Below are positions 9,225 through 18,109 of a DNA stretch of 45,399 nt, piece by piece. Position 1 is the first letter of the stretch; the number at the start of each line of letters is the position of its first letter. Under the pieces are notes generated by a model. That model saw only the letters and a program-made list of their open reading frames with translations, did not search any database and was not told the DNA's origin. Origin of the DNA: Alphaproteobacteria bacterium UBA6178 (GTDB lineage: Bacteria > Pseudomonadota > Alphaproteobacteria > Rickettsiales > UBA3002); contig DITS01000012.1 of NCBI GenBank assembly GCA_002422205.1, forward strand, positions 1 through 45,399. The letters are read 5' to 3'. The translations under genes were made by a program, and so were the position numbers.

Positions 9225-11030
9225 CTAATCCGTCGCTGTGAGCGGCTCATCAATTTTTGTGGCGGCTGAGCCCATCAACACCGCATCTGGCAATCCTTGC
9301 TCAAGCTTTTGCAAAATCGCACGCTCATCCTCAGCTTCCGGTTTAAAAGTCAGCGCACGTTCCCACTGAAATTCAGCCTCAATCTTACGGCCCACACGCC
9401 AATACGCATCACCCAGATGGTCATTAATCGTTGCATCTTGCGGCGCCAGCTCCACCGCCTGCTCCAGATAATCCACCGCCAGCAAATAATCCCCAGTCAA
9501 ATAATGCGCCCACCCCATCGAATCGATAATATGCGCGTCATAAGGGCGCTGCTCTACCGCTTGCTCAATATAGCGCTTGGCCTTTTTAATATGCTTATCC
9601 TGTATCAGCCAACTATAGCCCAGATAATTCAGCACATCCGGTTGCTTGGGCTGCAAAGACAACGCCTGTTTAAAATCCGCTTCCGCTTTTTCCCAATGGC
9701 CCGCGCGTTCAAAACTCATGCCCCGCGCATAAAACAGCTCCCAGTCATCAGCGCTCCATGGTGCGCGCCGTTTAATCGCCGCCCCATACGCCTGCACCGC
9801 ACGCTCAAATTGCTTTTTGCTGCGATAAATATCACCAAGCGTTGAATACGCCTCGATATCATTCGGATAATCCACCGCATAGCGCTCCAGCAAACTCACG
9901 GCACGTTTGGTATCACCCAGCATTTCATAATTCAGTGCGCTGCGTACGAGCCCGCGCCGGTAAAACACCGTATTCGGGTCAATCGAATCATACACCGCAA
10001 TCGCTCCGCTATAATCTTTCATCTGCTCCAACACATTCGCCAGCATCAGTTGCGCGGGCGGCAGATCAGGCCGCAAATACAGCGCCAACCGCAAATAAAT
10101 CAGCGCTTCATCTGTCGCCTGCTCAGCAAATAACAAACTCGCCGTCGTAAAAAATAGCTCCGCCACACCTTCTGCCGGTGTCGAAACCACAGGCTTGATT
10201 TCATCCGGTTTCAAGTCAAAATCAGGAATCTCCGTCGGTATCAATCCTGATGATGGATGATGCTCCCGATACGCATCGAACAACGCTTGCGCTTCGTCCT
10301 TTTTGCCATGCCGCAAATAAAAATTCGCCATCACCTGCGTCACACGATACGGGGTCACATCCGGTTCGCCTTTGGCCCGTAAAAACGCCGCCAGCGCTTC
10401 CTCGGGCTGGCCCTGATAATCCAGCAGTAATGCGTGGTGATACTCGACAAAAGGCAGCAAAAAACCGGCCTGTGTCAGCAATTGCTCCATATCCGCGCGT
10501 GGCGCAGCCTCGGCCCCCTCTGGATAATCCACACGCAGCCATTGTGCAAACAATGGCGCAACCAGCGTATATAATCCACCATCCGCCCCTTCGCCCATCG
10601 CCGCAAGCGCCACTTTATAGTCTTTCTCTTTGGCGTAATGGCTCAGCATCACCATACTGGCAAGCGGATCAATCGATTCCCGCATCTGCATGGTTTTGGC
10701 TGCCTCGACAGCCCGCTCCATGCTACCCGCCGCCACAAACCTGCGCAACGAATCAAACAGCAACGCCACATTCTTACCGCTATGTTTCAATGCGTTATCA
10801 CTATAGTGCGACGCCGCCTTCAAATCCCCCGCCTGCGACGCAAACCGCGCCGCCAGATAACTCCCCGCAAAGGTCGAAGGAACCGTGGCTTTGGTTTTAA
10901 TTTCAATACCCTGCTCAATCACCCGATACCGCATCAGCTGATAACCACCATAGGCCGCCAACACAATGGCAACGATAACAAATGGCATGAGAAATCGGGA
11001 TGATAGCAAAGATGATTGTTTAGGATTCAT
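9225..11030 (-). CDS. Membrane-anchored TPR-repeat protein
   Basis: Start taken as the ATG complementary to 11028-11030 (MNPKQSSLLSSRF), which puts one transmembrane segment (FLMPFVIVAIVLAAYGGYQL) near the N-terminus; the longer frame adds 30 unsupported residues. 601 aa. From about residue 55 onward the protein is helical TPR. The clearest repeats are in the second half, for example AVYDSIDPNTVFYRRG, AYSTLGDIYRSKKQFERAVQAYGAAIKR, FKQALSLQPKQPDVLNYLGY and INDHLGDAYWRVGRKIEAEF. It is probably a scaffold facing the periplasm. Its 2-nt spacing to ispE is a recurrent alphaproteobacterial neighbourhood, but no function in isoprenoid synthesis is shown by the sequence. Confidence 0.85.
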   Translation of the reverse strand: MNPKQSSLLSSRFLMPFVIVAIVLAAYGGYQLMRYRVIEQGIEIKTKATVPSTFAGSYLAARFASQAGDLKAASHYSDNALKHSGKNVALLFDSLRRFVAAGSMERAVEAAKTMQMRESIDPLASMVMLSHYAKEKDYKVALAAMGEGADGGLYTLVAPLFAQWLRVDYPEGAEAAPRADMEQLLTQAGFLLPFVEYHHALLLDYQGQPEEALAAFLRAKGEPDVTPYRVTQVMANFYLRHGKKDEAQALFDAYREHHPSSGLIPTEIPDFDLKPDEIKPVVSTPAEGVAELFFTTASLLFAEQATDEALIYLRLALYLRPDLPPAQLMLANVLEQMKDYSGAIAVYDSIDPNTVFYRRGLVRSALNYEMLGDTKRAVSLLERYAVDYPNDIEAYSTLGDIYRSKKQFERAVQAYGAAIKRRAPWSADDWELFYARGMSFERAGHWEKAEADFKQALSLQPKQPDVLNYLGYSWLIQDKHIKKAKRYIEQAVEQRPYDAHIIDSMGWAHYLTGDYLLAVDYLEQAVELAPQDATINDHLGDAYWRVGRKIEAEFQWERALTFKPEAEDERAILQKLEQGLPDAVLMGSAATKIDEPLTATD

Positions 11031-11119
11031 GCGAAAAAAGACTTGCCTCCAGCAATAAAATACATAATATGCGCCAATTCGAAAGCCAACTATACCGATT
11101 GAAGTGAAAGAGTACAACA

Positions 11120-11302
11120 ATGAGCAGCAAAAATAACCCCGAAATGCGTGGCCGCAGCACTGAGTTGCGCAAATTCAATGGCAAAGAAGTAAAACCCGTA
11201 CTGTATATCAATGGCAGCGCGCGCTATATGGCTGGCGCATTCGACACAGGCGAGTTCGCCAAAGACGCCAAAGGCAACCCGATTCCCTATAAGCAAATCT
11301 AA
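11120..11302 (+). CDS. Small basic protein of unknown function (60 aa)
   Basis: A short frame in the 5'-to-5' gap with the TPR gene. The ATG follows GAAAGAG with usable spacing, and the reading frame has normal codon use for the region. It is hydrophilic, with RSTELRKFNGKEVKPVLYIN and YMAGAFDTGEFAKDAKGNP as its main stretches, and has no signal peptide or membrane segment. The regular, non-repetitive composition and the independent ribosome binding site argue that it is real. I do not recognise a family. Confidence 0.55.
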   Translation: MSSKNNPEMRGRSTELRKFNGKEVKPVLYINGSARYMAGAFDTGEFAKDAKGNPIPYKQI

Positions 11303-11327
11303 TTACTTTGCAGTTAAACTTATAAGC

Positions 11328-12005
11328 TTATCTGTTATGTATATCAGGTGATTCAATTATTCTGGTGTTGCTGGTCCTGTTTGCTGTGTTGCGCTCTGCC
11401 CAATATTCTTTTCCTGGTTGTGCCACATACACATAAGCCTTAGCCCGTGTAAACACCCGGCTGCTTTCCAGATCATCCACAATAGCAGGCAAGGCAGCGG
11501 ATAGCCGCTTCACTGTTTCTAAAAAATCTTCAGGCTTGATATTAATTTCTTCCCGATTAATGCGATTTTGATGCTTCTTGAAGTTTGCAGGTGTAAATGG
11601 CGTGCCGCTCACATCATCTAAATTGTTAAATTCCATTAAACGCCGTTGCATCGAACGTAGCTTATCAACTGCCGTATCCAGCGAATATATCTCATAAACC
11701 GTCACACCGGTAGGAACAATTAAAGCTGTCGATAAATCATTTAAATATTTAATAGCCCCACCCGTATGCTGAAATTTACTACTACTATTATGGCGATACA
11801 AAAGATGCCGCCATCCGCGCTCACCTTGAGTCAGAATATCAATCAGTTTAAAAACATCCGTCACTTCTTGAAGCGGTTCACGATAGTCAGATTTTATACG
11901 ATTAACATCATGCTTGAGAGCCGTTGTAAAACCATGCCTATCTTGTTTACATTCCTGTTTAAAATGCTCTAAACTGCTGTCAGATTCTGTCTCCTGCCTA
12001 GCCAT
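11328..12005 (-). CDS. Orphan cytoplasmic protein coupled to ETF-QO
   Basis: Start chosen at the ATG complementary to 12003-12005 (MARQETESD), 4 nt after the ETF-QO stop; an earlier ATG inside ETF-QO would add 12 residues. 225 aa, hydrophilic, largely helical, with no signal peptide, membrane segment or cysteine cluster. Notable segments are HDVNRIKSDYREPLQEVTD and RRLMEFNNLDDVSGTPFTPA. No domain recognised. The tight spacing suggests co-translation with ETF-QO, but the content gives no hint of an electron-transfer role. A+T is higher than in ETF-QO. Confidence 0.65.
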   Translation of the reverse strand: MARQETESDSSLEHFKQECKQDRHGFTTALKHDVNRIKSDYREPLQEVTDVFKLIDILTQGERGWRHLLYRHNSSSKFQHTGGAIKYLNDLSTALIVPTGVTVYEIYSLDTAVDKLRSMQRRLMEFNNLDDVSGTPFTPANFKKHQNRINREEINIKPEDFLETVKRLSAALPAIVDDLESSRVFTRAKAYVYVAQPGKEYWAERNTANRTSNTRIIESPDIHNR

Positions 12006-12009
12006 ATCA

Positions 12010-13638
12010 CTACATCTCGCTATAATTAGGCCCACCGCCACCCTCGGGCGTCACCCACACAATATTTTGCGTCGGGTCCTTAATATCGCAGGTCTTACAA
12101 TGCACGCAATTCTGCGCATTAATCTGCAATCGCTTGACACCCTGCCCGTCTTCCACAAACTCATATACGCCCGCAGGGCAATAGCGCTGCTCCGGCCCCG
12201 CATAGAGCGGAAAATTCAAATGCGTCGGAACATCCGCCGATTTCAACGTCAGATGCGAAGGCTGATCTTCCGCATGGTTAGTATTCGATAAAAACACCGA
12301 CGACATCCGGTCAAAACTAATCACCCCATCCGGCTTGGCATAGGCAATCGGCTTATAATCCTCGGCCTTGCCTAGCGCCTTGTGATCGGCATGGTTTTTA
12401 AATGTCCACGGCGCTTTGCCACGCAAAACATAGGTATCAAACGCCGCATAGGCGATGCCCGCATATAAACCATACCGAAACGCAGGCCGCACATTGCGCA
12501 CCCCATGCAGCTCGGTAAATATCCATGAATGCTCAATCGAGGCTTCATAATCCGCCAGCAATTCACCACCACCATGAGCCAGCGCCTTCTGCACCGCTTC
12601 TGCCGCCAGCATGCCCGATTTCATCGCTGTATGCGTACCTTTAATCTTGGGCACATTCAAAAAGCCCGCCGCACAGCCCGTCAATACGGCCCCCGGCATG
12701 GCCAGCTTCGGAATCGACTGAAACCCGCCCTCATTCAGCGCCCGCGCCCCGTATGACAATCGCTTTGCCCCCTCCAGCAACGGCTTCACACTCGGGTGAT
12801 GCTTAAAGCGCTGAAACTCCATATACGGGTCCAGATACGGATTTTTATAATCCAGCCCCACCACAAACCCAATGGCCAGCTGGTTATTCGCTAAATGATA
12901 AATAAACGAACCACCATAGGTATCAGCAGACAAAGGCCAGCCAATCGTATGCACAATCGCACCGGGGCTGGATTTCTCCGGCTGAATCTCCCACAGCTCT
13001 TTAATACCAATACCATAGCTTTGCGGGTCAACCCCTTCGCGCAGGCCAAACTGCGTCATCAGCTGTTGCGACAACGACCCACGGCACCCCTCCGCAAAAA
13101 TCGTATATTTCGCGCGCAGCTCCATCGGCGGCTGATAGCTATCTTTTTTCCGGCCATCTTTGCCCACACCAAATGCGCCCGTCAGCACCCCCTTTACCAC
13201 ACCATCCTCAATAATCGCCTCCGCAGCCGCAAATCCGGGGAAAATCTGTACTCCCGCCTCTTGCGCCTGCTCGCCCAGCCAACGCACAAAACGTCCCAGC
13301 GAAATGATATAATTTCCCGTATTATGCATCTGTGGTGGTGTCGGAAGCGTATAAGACCGGCGCTCCGTCAAAAAACTAAACCGATCAGACAGCGCAGGCG
13401 TATCAAGCGGCGCGCCTTTCTCTTTCCATTGCGGAATCAGCTCCTTCAGCGCCCGAATCTCCAGCACACAGCCTGACAGAATATGCGCCCCCACTTCCGA
13501 GCCTTTCTCCAGCACAATCACATTTAAAGATGAATCCAGCTGCATCAACCGTATAGCAGCCGACAAGCCCGCAGGCCCCGCTCCCGCAATCAGCACGTCA
13601 CACTCCATCACATCGCGCTGCTTGTCATTCTCCGTCAT
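12010..13638 (-). CDS. Electron transfer flavoprotein-ubiquinone oxidoreductase
   Basis: Start taken at the ATG complementary to 13636-13638 (MTENDKQRDVMECDVL), preceded by AAAGG; a longer frame adds 14 residues. 542 aa, the usual length. It has an FAD-binding Rossmann motif VLIAGAGPAGLSAA, a conserved second motif region FAEGCRGSLSQQLM, and a C-terminal 4Fe-4S segment with RYCPAGVYE and INAQNCVHCKTCDIKDP. The protein takes electrons from reduced ETF (fatty-acid and amino-acid oxidation) and passes them to ubiquinone at the inner membrane. No ETF subunit genes are in the window. An orphan gene follows at 4 nt. Confidence 0.96.
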   Translation of the reverse strand: MTENDKQRDVMECDVLIAGAGPAGLSAAIRLMQLDSSLNVIVLEKGSEVGAHILSGCVLEIRALKELIPQWKEKGAPLDTPALSDRFSFLTERRSYTLPTPPQMHNTGNYIISLGRFVRWLGEQAQEAGVQIFPGFAAAEAIIEDGVVKGVLTGAFGVGKDGRKKDSYQPPMELRAKYTIFAEGCRGSLSQQLMTQFGLREGVDPQSYGIGIKELWEIQPEKSSPGAIVHTIGWPLSADTYGGSFIYHLANNQLAIGFVVGLDYKNPYLDPYMEFQRFKHHPSVKPLLEGAKRLSYGARALNEGGFQSIPKLAMPGAVLTGCAAGFLNVPKIKGTHTAMKSGMLAAEAVQKALAHGGGELLADYEASIEHSWIFTELHGVRNVRPAFRYGLYAGIAYAAFDTYVLRGKAPWTFKNHADHKALGKAEDYKPIAYAKPDGVISFDRMSSVFLSNTNHAEDQPSHLTLKSADVPTHLNFPLYAGPEQRYCPAGVYEFVEDGQGVKRLQINAQNCVHCKTCDIKDPTQNIVWVTPEGGGGPNYSEM

Positions 13639-13760
13639 GCCTTTAAAACCTAACTTCATAAATAATAACATGCTCGTCAATAAAGACGGCTATTATAAAC
13701 GCTTATTATTAATTATGTGTGAGTTTATCAGAAAGAGACTAGCGGAGCAAATTGGAAGGG

Positions 13761-13982
13761 TTAGCCTCTGCCTACATCCTGCCCTTGGTTTTGCGCAACA
13801 GCAGCTTGTTGAATACCAAGATTTTCAAACATCCCCGCAATATTCACAGCATTCCCGCCCAAATTCAATCCACCACCCATTGCAGCACGAAGCCCTTCAT
13901 TAGCAGACACGGCACCCATCAATTCAGCAGCAGCAGCACGCGCTGTAGGGTTTCCATCTATATCCGCTTTATCATATGACAT
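13761..13982 (-). CDS. Small Ala/Gly-rich orphan protein (second gene of pair)
   Basis: 73 aa, rich in Ala and Gly, with NPTARAAAAELMGAVSANEG and AAMGGGLNLGGNAVNIAGMF as its main stretches; no signal peptide. It begins 3 nt after the stop of the gene upstream on the minus strand, so the two likely form a unit. No family recognised. The Gly/Ala pattern may form a short amphipathic helix but I cannot assign a role. Confidence 0.5.
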   Translation of the reverse strand: MSYDKADIDGNPTARAAAAELMGAVSANEGLRAAMGGGLNLGGNAVNIAGMFENLGIQQAAVAQNQGQDVGRG

Positions 13983-13985
13983 AAT

Positions 13986-14264
13986 TTACGCTTCCATCTG
14001 TTGTTGCAACGCATCCAGCGTATTGAGAAAATCAATCGCCTTGCGCTGGGCATCAAGTGTGGGTAATTGGCGTGGCGCGCAATCCCTCACCCGCTTAATA
14101 TCACGATAACTGATTCCGCAAGATGCTAAAATACCTTTAGTATTGGTCATACGCGGGTCAGCCAATAAGGCATTCGCATATTCCATATCCTTCAAACCCT
14201 TCATGGCATGAGTCAGCTCATTTACGCCTTTTGCAGCAATTTCAGGATGATAGATCAGTGACAT
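13986..14264 (-). CDS. Small orphan protein (first gene of pair)
   Basis: 92 aa, helical and soluble in appearance, with ELTHAMKGLKDMEYANALLA and DIKRVRDCAPRQLPTLDAQR. Two Cys are present (CGIS, DCAP). It ends 3 nt before its small downstream partner. The upstream region is AT-rich and shared with the divergent uracil-DNA glycosylase gene. I do not recognise a family. Confidence 0.55.
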   Translation of the reverse strand: MSLIYHPEIAAKGVNELTHAMKGLKDMEYANALLADPRMTNTKGILASCGISYRDIKRVRDCAPRQLPTLDAQRKAIDFLNTLDALQQQMEA

Positions 14265-14378
14265 CGTCTCGTCTATTCCTTTACAGGATGTTATTGTCTT
14301 GTTACAAGAATCATTATAGCAAAGAATTTATTTATTAATTATTAAGTTTTTTTGACAATCTTTAGGTTTTCCGCAAAA

Positions 14379-15248
14379 ATGACCCTACCCGATATATATT
14401 CCGCTAAGGCCATTTTGCAATGGTTTCATGACATGGGGGCCGATGAATCAATCGCCTCCCACCCCACCGATTGGACCACCACGCCCCCACCCCTCGATCC
14501 CGTGCCGGAAAAACCGACTAACCTATCACAAATTAAAAAAAATATCCCCATTCAGGCCGCCGATGTCGCCGCCATTATGGGCACCCCGCCCGCCAGTCCA
14601 GCGGTGAACGCATCTCTCGCCAGCCTCATCGCCCAAGCCCGCCGAAGCGCTGATAGCGCGCAAACCCTCGAGCAACTCGAAACTGCGGTGCGCAACTTCG
14701 AGGGTTGCGCCCTCAAAAAAATGGCTAAAAACACCGTTTTTAGCGATGGCAACCCCAATGCCGACATCATGTTAATCGGTGAAGCCCCCGGTGCCGAAGA
14801 AGATGCGCAAGGCATTCCCTTCTGCGGCACCAGTGGTAAACTGCTCGACGCCATGCTGGCCAGCATCGACCTTTCGCGCCAACAAAACGTCTACATTACC
14901 AACACCCTGTTCTGGCGCCCCCCCGGCAACCGCACCCCCTCGCCCGACGAGCTCGCCATCTGCCTCCCCTTTGTCGAACGCCATATCGCTCTTTTCAATC
15001 CTAAAATCATCATCTTAGCTGGTGGAACCGCTACAAAAACATTACTCGATGCCAAAGTGGGCATCACCCGCCTGCGTGGCAAGCCTTATCATTATAAAAA
15101 TCAATATCTTAATAATAAAGTGCCGCTGCGCGCCTTGTTTCACCCCTCTTACCTGCTACGGCAGCCAGCACAAAAATCCTTAGCATGGAGTGACTTACAA
15201 GAGATAGCTCACACTATTTCGCAGATACCGTCATTAAAACTTAACTAA
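14379..15248 (+). CDS. Uracil-DNA glycosylase, family 4-like
   Basis: Start taken as ATG 14379 (MTLPDIYSAKAI); an in-frame TTG at 14352 adds nine residues. 289 aa. The N-terminal third is a Pro-rich extension. The glycosylase fold begins near FEGCALKKMAKNTVFSDGNP. Motif GEAPGAEEDAQGIPFCGTSG carries the active-site loop; ITNTLFWRPPGNRTPSPDE and the late HPSYLLR motif (His contacting the uracil) follow. Family 4 enzymes excise uracil from DNA and usually hold a 4Fe-4S cluster. The Cys residues in GCALKK, PFCGT and AICLPF are candidates for ligands. It is preceded by an AT-rich gap shared with the divergent small orphan pair. Confidence 0.9.
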   Translation: MTLPDIYSAKAILQWFHDMGADESIASHPTDWTTTPPPLDPVPEKPTNLSQIKKNIPIQAADVAAIMGTPPASPAVNASLASLIAQARRSADSAQTLEQLETAVRNFEGCALKKMAKNTVFSDGNPNADIMLIGEAPGAEEDAQGIPFCGTSGKLLDAMLASIDLSRQQNVYITNTLFWRPPGNRTPSPDELAICLPFVERHIALFNPKIIILAGGTATKTLLDAKVGITRLRGKPYHYKNQYLNNKVPLRALFHPSYLLRQPAQKSLAWSDLQEIAHTISQIPSLKLN

Positions 15249-15330
15249 AAACCTCGCCCCTAAGGGTTGCATTACGCCAGCACATCTTCTATATTGCCGA
15301 TTCAATAATAAAAACAACGATACGGTTGAT

Positions 15331-16974
15331 ATGGTTTTATACTCGGTTAGCGCGTGGCTTTGCCGCGGGCCGTTACGTGCGGTTCGCTTTGCATCGGCAC
15401 CATTTTGTATTATTTTGGGCGCATTAATGCTGCTCCATGCACAATTATATGCCCCACGCTTCACCCCAAAGCCGGTTGCAAGCACCCCGCCCGTGGCATC
15501 CCATAGCACCCGCCTTGCTCCCACGGTCGCCCCGTTGAACGACAACGACCTCACACGCTATGAGCGCGCTTTCAGCCTGCAAGAAGACGCTCAATGGGAT
15601 CAGGCCGATGAGGCATTGGCCGAGCTGAAAGACGATGTATTACTAGGCGCAATCCTCGCCGAACGCTATTTGCATCCCAAATATTCATCAGACTATGCCG
15701 AGTTGGTCATGTGGCTGGAAAACTACGCCGATATGCCGCAAGCCTCGCGCATTCAGGCACTGGCACGCAATAAAAAACAATCCGGCGATAGCCTTAAATC
15801 CTACGATGTGCCCTCTCGGCGGCTCGCAGGCGTAGGCACCGCCGATGGCATGGGCCAGCATAACACCCCGCGCTCCTGGCATTCCGGCCTCGACGCATGG
15901 GTAGCAGGCGATTATAAACGCGCAGCTGGCCTGTTTGCCGATGCTGCCAACCATTCGCAAAACTCCAAATGGGCCAATAGCGCCGCGCATTTCTGGGCCT
16001 ATCGTGCCTCCACCCAAATCGGCAATCACGGCCAATCAGCCTATCATCTGCGTCAGGCGGCTGCCTCGCCTTATACGCTCTATGGTTCCATCGCCCGCCA
16101 TTTGCTGGGCGACCGCCGCACCGTCAGCATGGCCGCCCTGCCACGCGTCACCCATCAGGTACGCAACATGGCCGCCGTTAATCGTGCCGCCGCCTATCAT
16201 GCCTTGGGCCGCACAGACGATGCCGATAACGAACTGCGCTACGCCTATATGATGGCCGATATGCAGGAAAAAGCCCAACTCACCCATATCGCCGGCGAGC
16301 TGGATTTACCCGCCCTGCAACTGCGCATGAGTCAGGCTATATACCGCAAAGCCTCAGCCACCAGCGCGCTTGCCTACCCCATGCCCCGCTGGCTTGCCGC
16401 GCGTGACGTGCAGGCCGATCCGGCATTGCTCTACGCTATCGCACGGCAGGAATCCGGCTTCCACACCACCGCCCGCAGCCCCGCCGGTGCACGCGGTGTC
16501 ATGCAGTTGATGCCCAAAACTGCGTCTTATGTTATCCGCTCATTCAAGCTGGACGAAGTGCAAATGGCTTCGCTCGAAGATAGCAATGTTCGCATCAACA
16601 CCATCAGCACCCAAAAGCTCGATGACCCCCGCGTCAATATGATGGTCGGCCAGCATTATGTAAAATACCTGCAGGAAAAGCCCTACATCAACGGCAATCT
16701 GGTGTATTTGCTCTCCGCCTATAACGCAGGCCCCGCGCATCTGATCGATTGGAGCAAACGCTTCAGCGATATCAGCGACCCGTTGCTGTTCATCGAAATG
16801 ATTCCTTTCCGCGAAACCCGTCATTATGTCACGCAAGTGCTGGCAAATTATATGATCTATGGCGAGTTACTCAGCGGACGTCAGGATATCGCGTCGTCAT
16901 TGGCACAAGGCCACTGGCCGCTACTGCATAGCGATAGCAACACCTACAGCGCCTCCTTGGCTCACCTGCGATAA
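15331..16974 (+). CDS. Soluble lytic murein transglycosylase (Slt-type)
   Basis: 547 aa. A hydrophobic N-terminal segment (about 21-38) acts as signal or anchor. A long helical superhelix domain (about 70-360) follows. The SLT domain (about 365-520) has the catalytic Glu in AIARQESGFHTTARSPAGAR, then GVMQLMPKTA and AYNAGPAHLIDWSKRF. Such enzymes cleave the MurNAc-GlcNAc bond with formation of 1,6-anhydro ends. Its stop TAA shares one base with the ATG of rnhB, so the genes are translationally coupled. Confidence 0.92.
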   Translation: MVLYSVSAWLCRGPLRAVRFASAPFCIILGALMLLHAQLYAPRFTPKPVASTPPVASHSTRLAPTVAPLNDNDLTRYERAFSLQEDAQWDQADEALAELKDDVLLGAILAERYLHPKYSSDYAELVMWLENYADMPQASRIQALARNKKQSGDSLKSYDVPSRRLAGVGTADGMGQHNTPRSWHSGLDAWVAGDYKRAAGLFADAANHSQNSKWANSAAHFWAYRASTQIGNHGQSAYHLRQAAASPYTLYGSIARHLLGDRRTVSMAALPRVTHQVRNMAAVNRAAAYHALGRTDDADNELRYAYMMADMQEKAQLTHIAGELDLPALQLRMSQAIYRKASATSALAYPMPRWLAARDVQADPALLYAIARQESGFHTTARSPAGARGVMQLMPKTASYVIRSFKLDEVQMASLEDSNVRINTISTQKLDDPRVNMMVGQHYVKYLQEKPYINGNLVYLLSAYNAGPAHLIDWSKRFSDISDPLLFIEMIPFRETRHYVTQVLANYMIYGELLSGRQDIASSLAQGHWPLLHSDSNTYSASLAHLR

Positions 16975-17591
16975 TGGCATCCCGCCCCACACTCCTGCTG
17001 GAGCAACAGCATGAGGGGCTCGTATGTGGCATCGACGAAGCAGGGCGTGGCCCATGGGCAGGGCCCGTTGTGGCCGCCACCGTGGTCTGGCCACATAATC
17101 TCACACCGCCTGAAACACTCAATGATTCCAAAAAACTCACCCGCGCACAGCGTGAAGCGATTTATCATTTTCTGCTCGACCATACCCAGTTCAGCGTCGG
17201 CGTCGCCAGCGTCACCGAAATCGACGAATTGAACATATTAGCTGCAACCAAACTAGCCATGCAGCGCGCCGTCACTGCCTTGCCCGTTATGCCCGCCGTC
17301 GCGCTGGTCGATGGCAATCAACCACCAGCTCTACCTTGTCAGTGCCAGCCGGTAATACGGGGAGACAGCCTTTCGGTCTCTATCGCCGCCGCCTCCATCA
17401 TCGCCAAAGTCACCCGCGACCGCATAATGGAAGCCATGTCGCAGCATTATCCCGATTACGGCTTCGAACGCCATGTCGGCTACGGAACCAAACAACATCA
17501 GGCCGCGCTGGAGCGCTACGGTGTCACGCCCGAACACCGCCGCAGCTTTTCTCCCATCCGCCAATTATTAGAACGGCTGCAATCCCTATGA
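16974..17591 (+). CDS. rnhB: Ribonuclease HII
   Basis: 205 aa. The N-terminal motif VCGIDEAGRGPWAGPVVAA carries the DE pair, NDSKKLT follows, and ALVDGNQ contains the third acidic residue. SVSIAAASIIAKVTRDR and HVGYGTKQHQAAL complete the family pattern. It cleaves RNA-DNA hybrids and single ribonucleotides in DNA. It overlaps the upstream transglycosylase gene by one base and the downstream DUF721 gene by four (ATGA). Confidence 0.96.
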   Translation: MASRPTLLLEQQHEGLVCGIDEAGRGPWAGPVVAATVVWPHNLTPPETLNDSKKLTRAQREAIYHFLLDHTQFSVGVASVTEIDELNILAATKLAMQRAVTALPVMPAVALVDGNQPPALPCQCQPVIRGDSLSVSIAAASIIAKVTRDRIMEAMSQHYPDYGFERHVGYGTKQHQAALERYGVTPEHRRSFSPIRQLLERLQSL

Positions 17592-18061
17592 GCAAACGCA
17601 CCTACAAAAGCAGCGCCGTCGGCGATCTGGTAGCACGTATTACCAAACCCGCCTTGCAAAAGCGCGGCTTCACCGAGCAAAAACTCCTGCTCGAATGGTC
17701 ATCCGTCGTCGGGCCCGAGCTGGCGCGACACACCATCCCCGACAAAATGGTCTTCGACCGCCACGGCAAACAAGCCGCGCAACTGCACATCCTGTGCGAT
17801 CCCGCCTGGGCGATGGAGCTTCAATATCTAGAGCCGGTGCTACTGGAAAAAATCGCCAGTTATTTTGGCCATAAGGCAGTCGAGCGCATCATCATCCGCC
17901 AGCACCCGCTTCCCCCTGCCAAAGCCAAAGCGCCAGCTAAACCAACAGCTACCGCCCCCCTAAACGATACCACACGCGAACAACTCAGCCACGTCGCCGA
18001 CGACGAGCTGCGCGAGGCGCTCTCACGTCTTGCCGCATCACGAGAGCAAGCCAACACTTGA
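17588..18061 (+). CDS. DUF721 protein (DciA-like)
   Basis: Start ATG 17588 overlaps the rnhB stop (ATGA). 157 aa. The DUF721 core lies at about residues 10-100, with FTEQKLLLEWSSVVGPELA, then the RHGKQAAQLHILCDPAWAMEL stretch read here as HGKQAAQLHILCDPAWAM, followed by a Lys/Pro/Ala linker and a short helical C-terminus. DUF721 includes DciA, the replicative helicase loader/operator of bacteria lacking DnaC. The order with a DsbA gene next is a known alphaproteobacterial pattern, which supports the call. Confidence 0.8.
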   Translation: MSKRTYKSSAVGDLVARITKPALQKRGFTEQKLLLEWSSVVGPELARHTIPDKMVFDRHGKQAAQLHILCDPAWAMELQYLEPVLLEKIASYFGHKAVERIIIRQHPLPPAKAKAPAKPTATAPLNDTTREQLSHVADDELREALSRLAASREQANT

Positions 18062-18109
18062 AATCCTCTCCCCGATGCGCAATATAATGCATAACATGGA
18101 GACATAATT

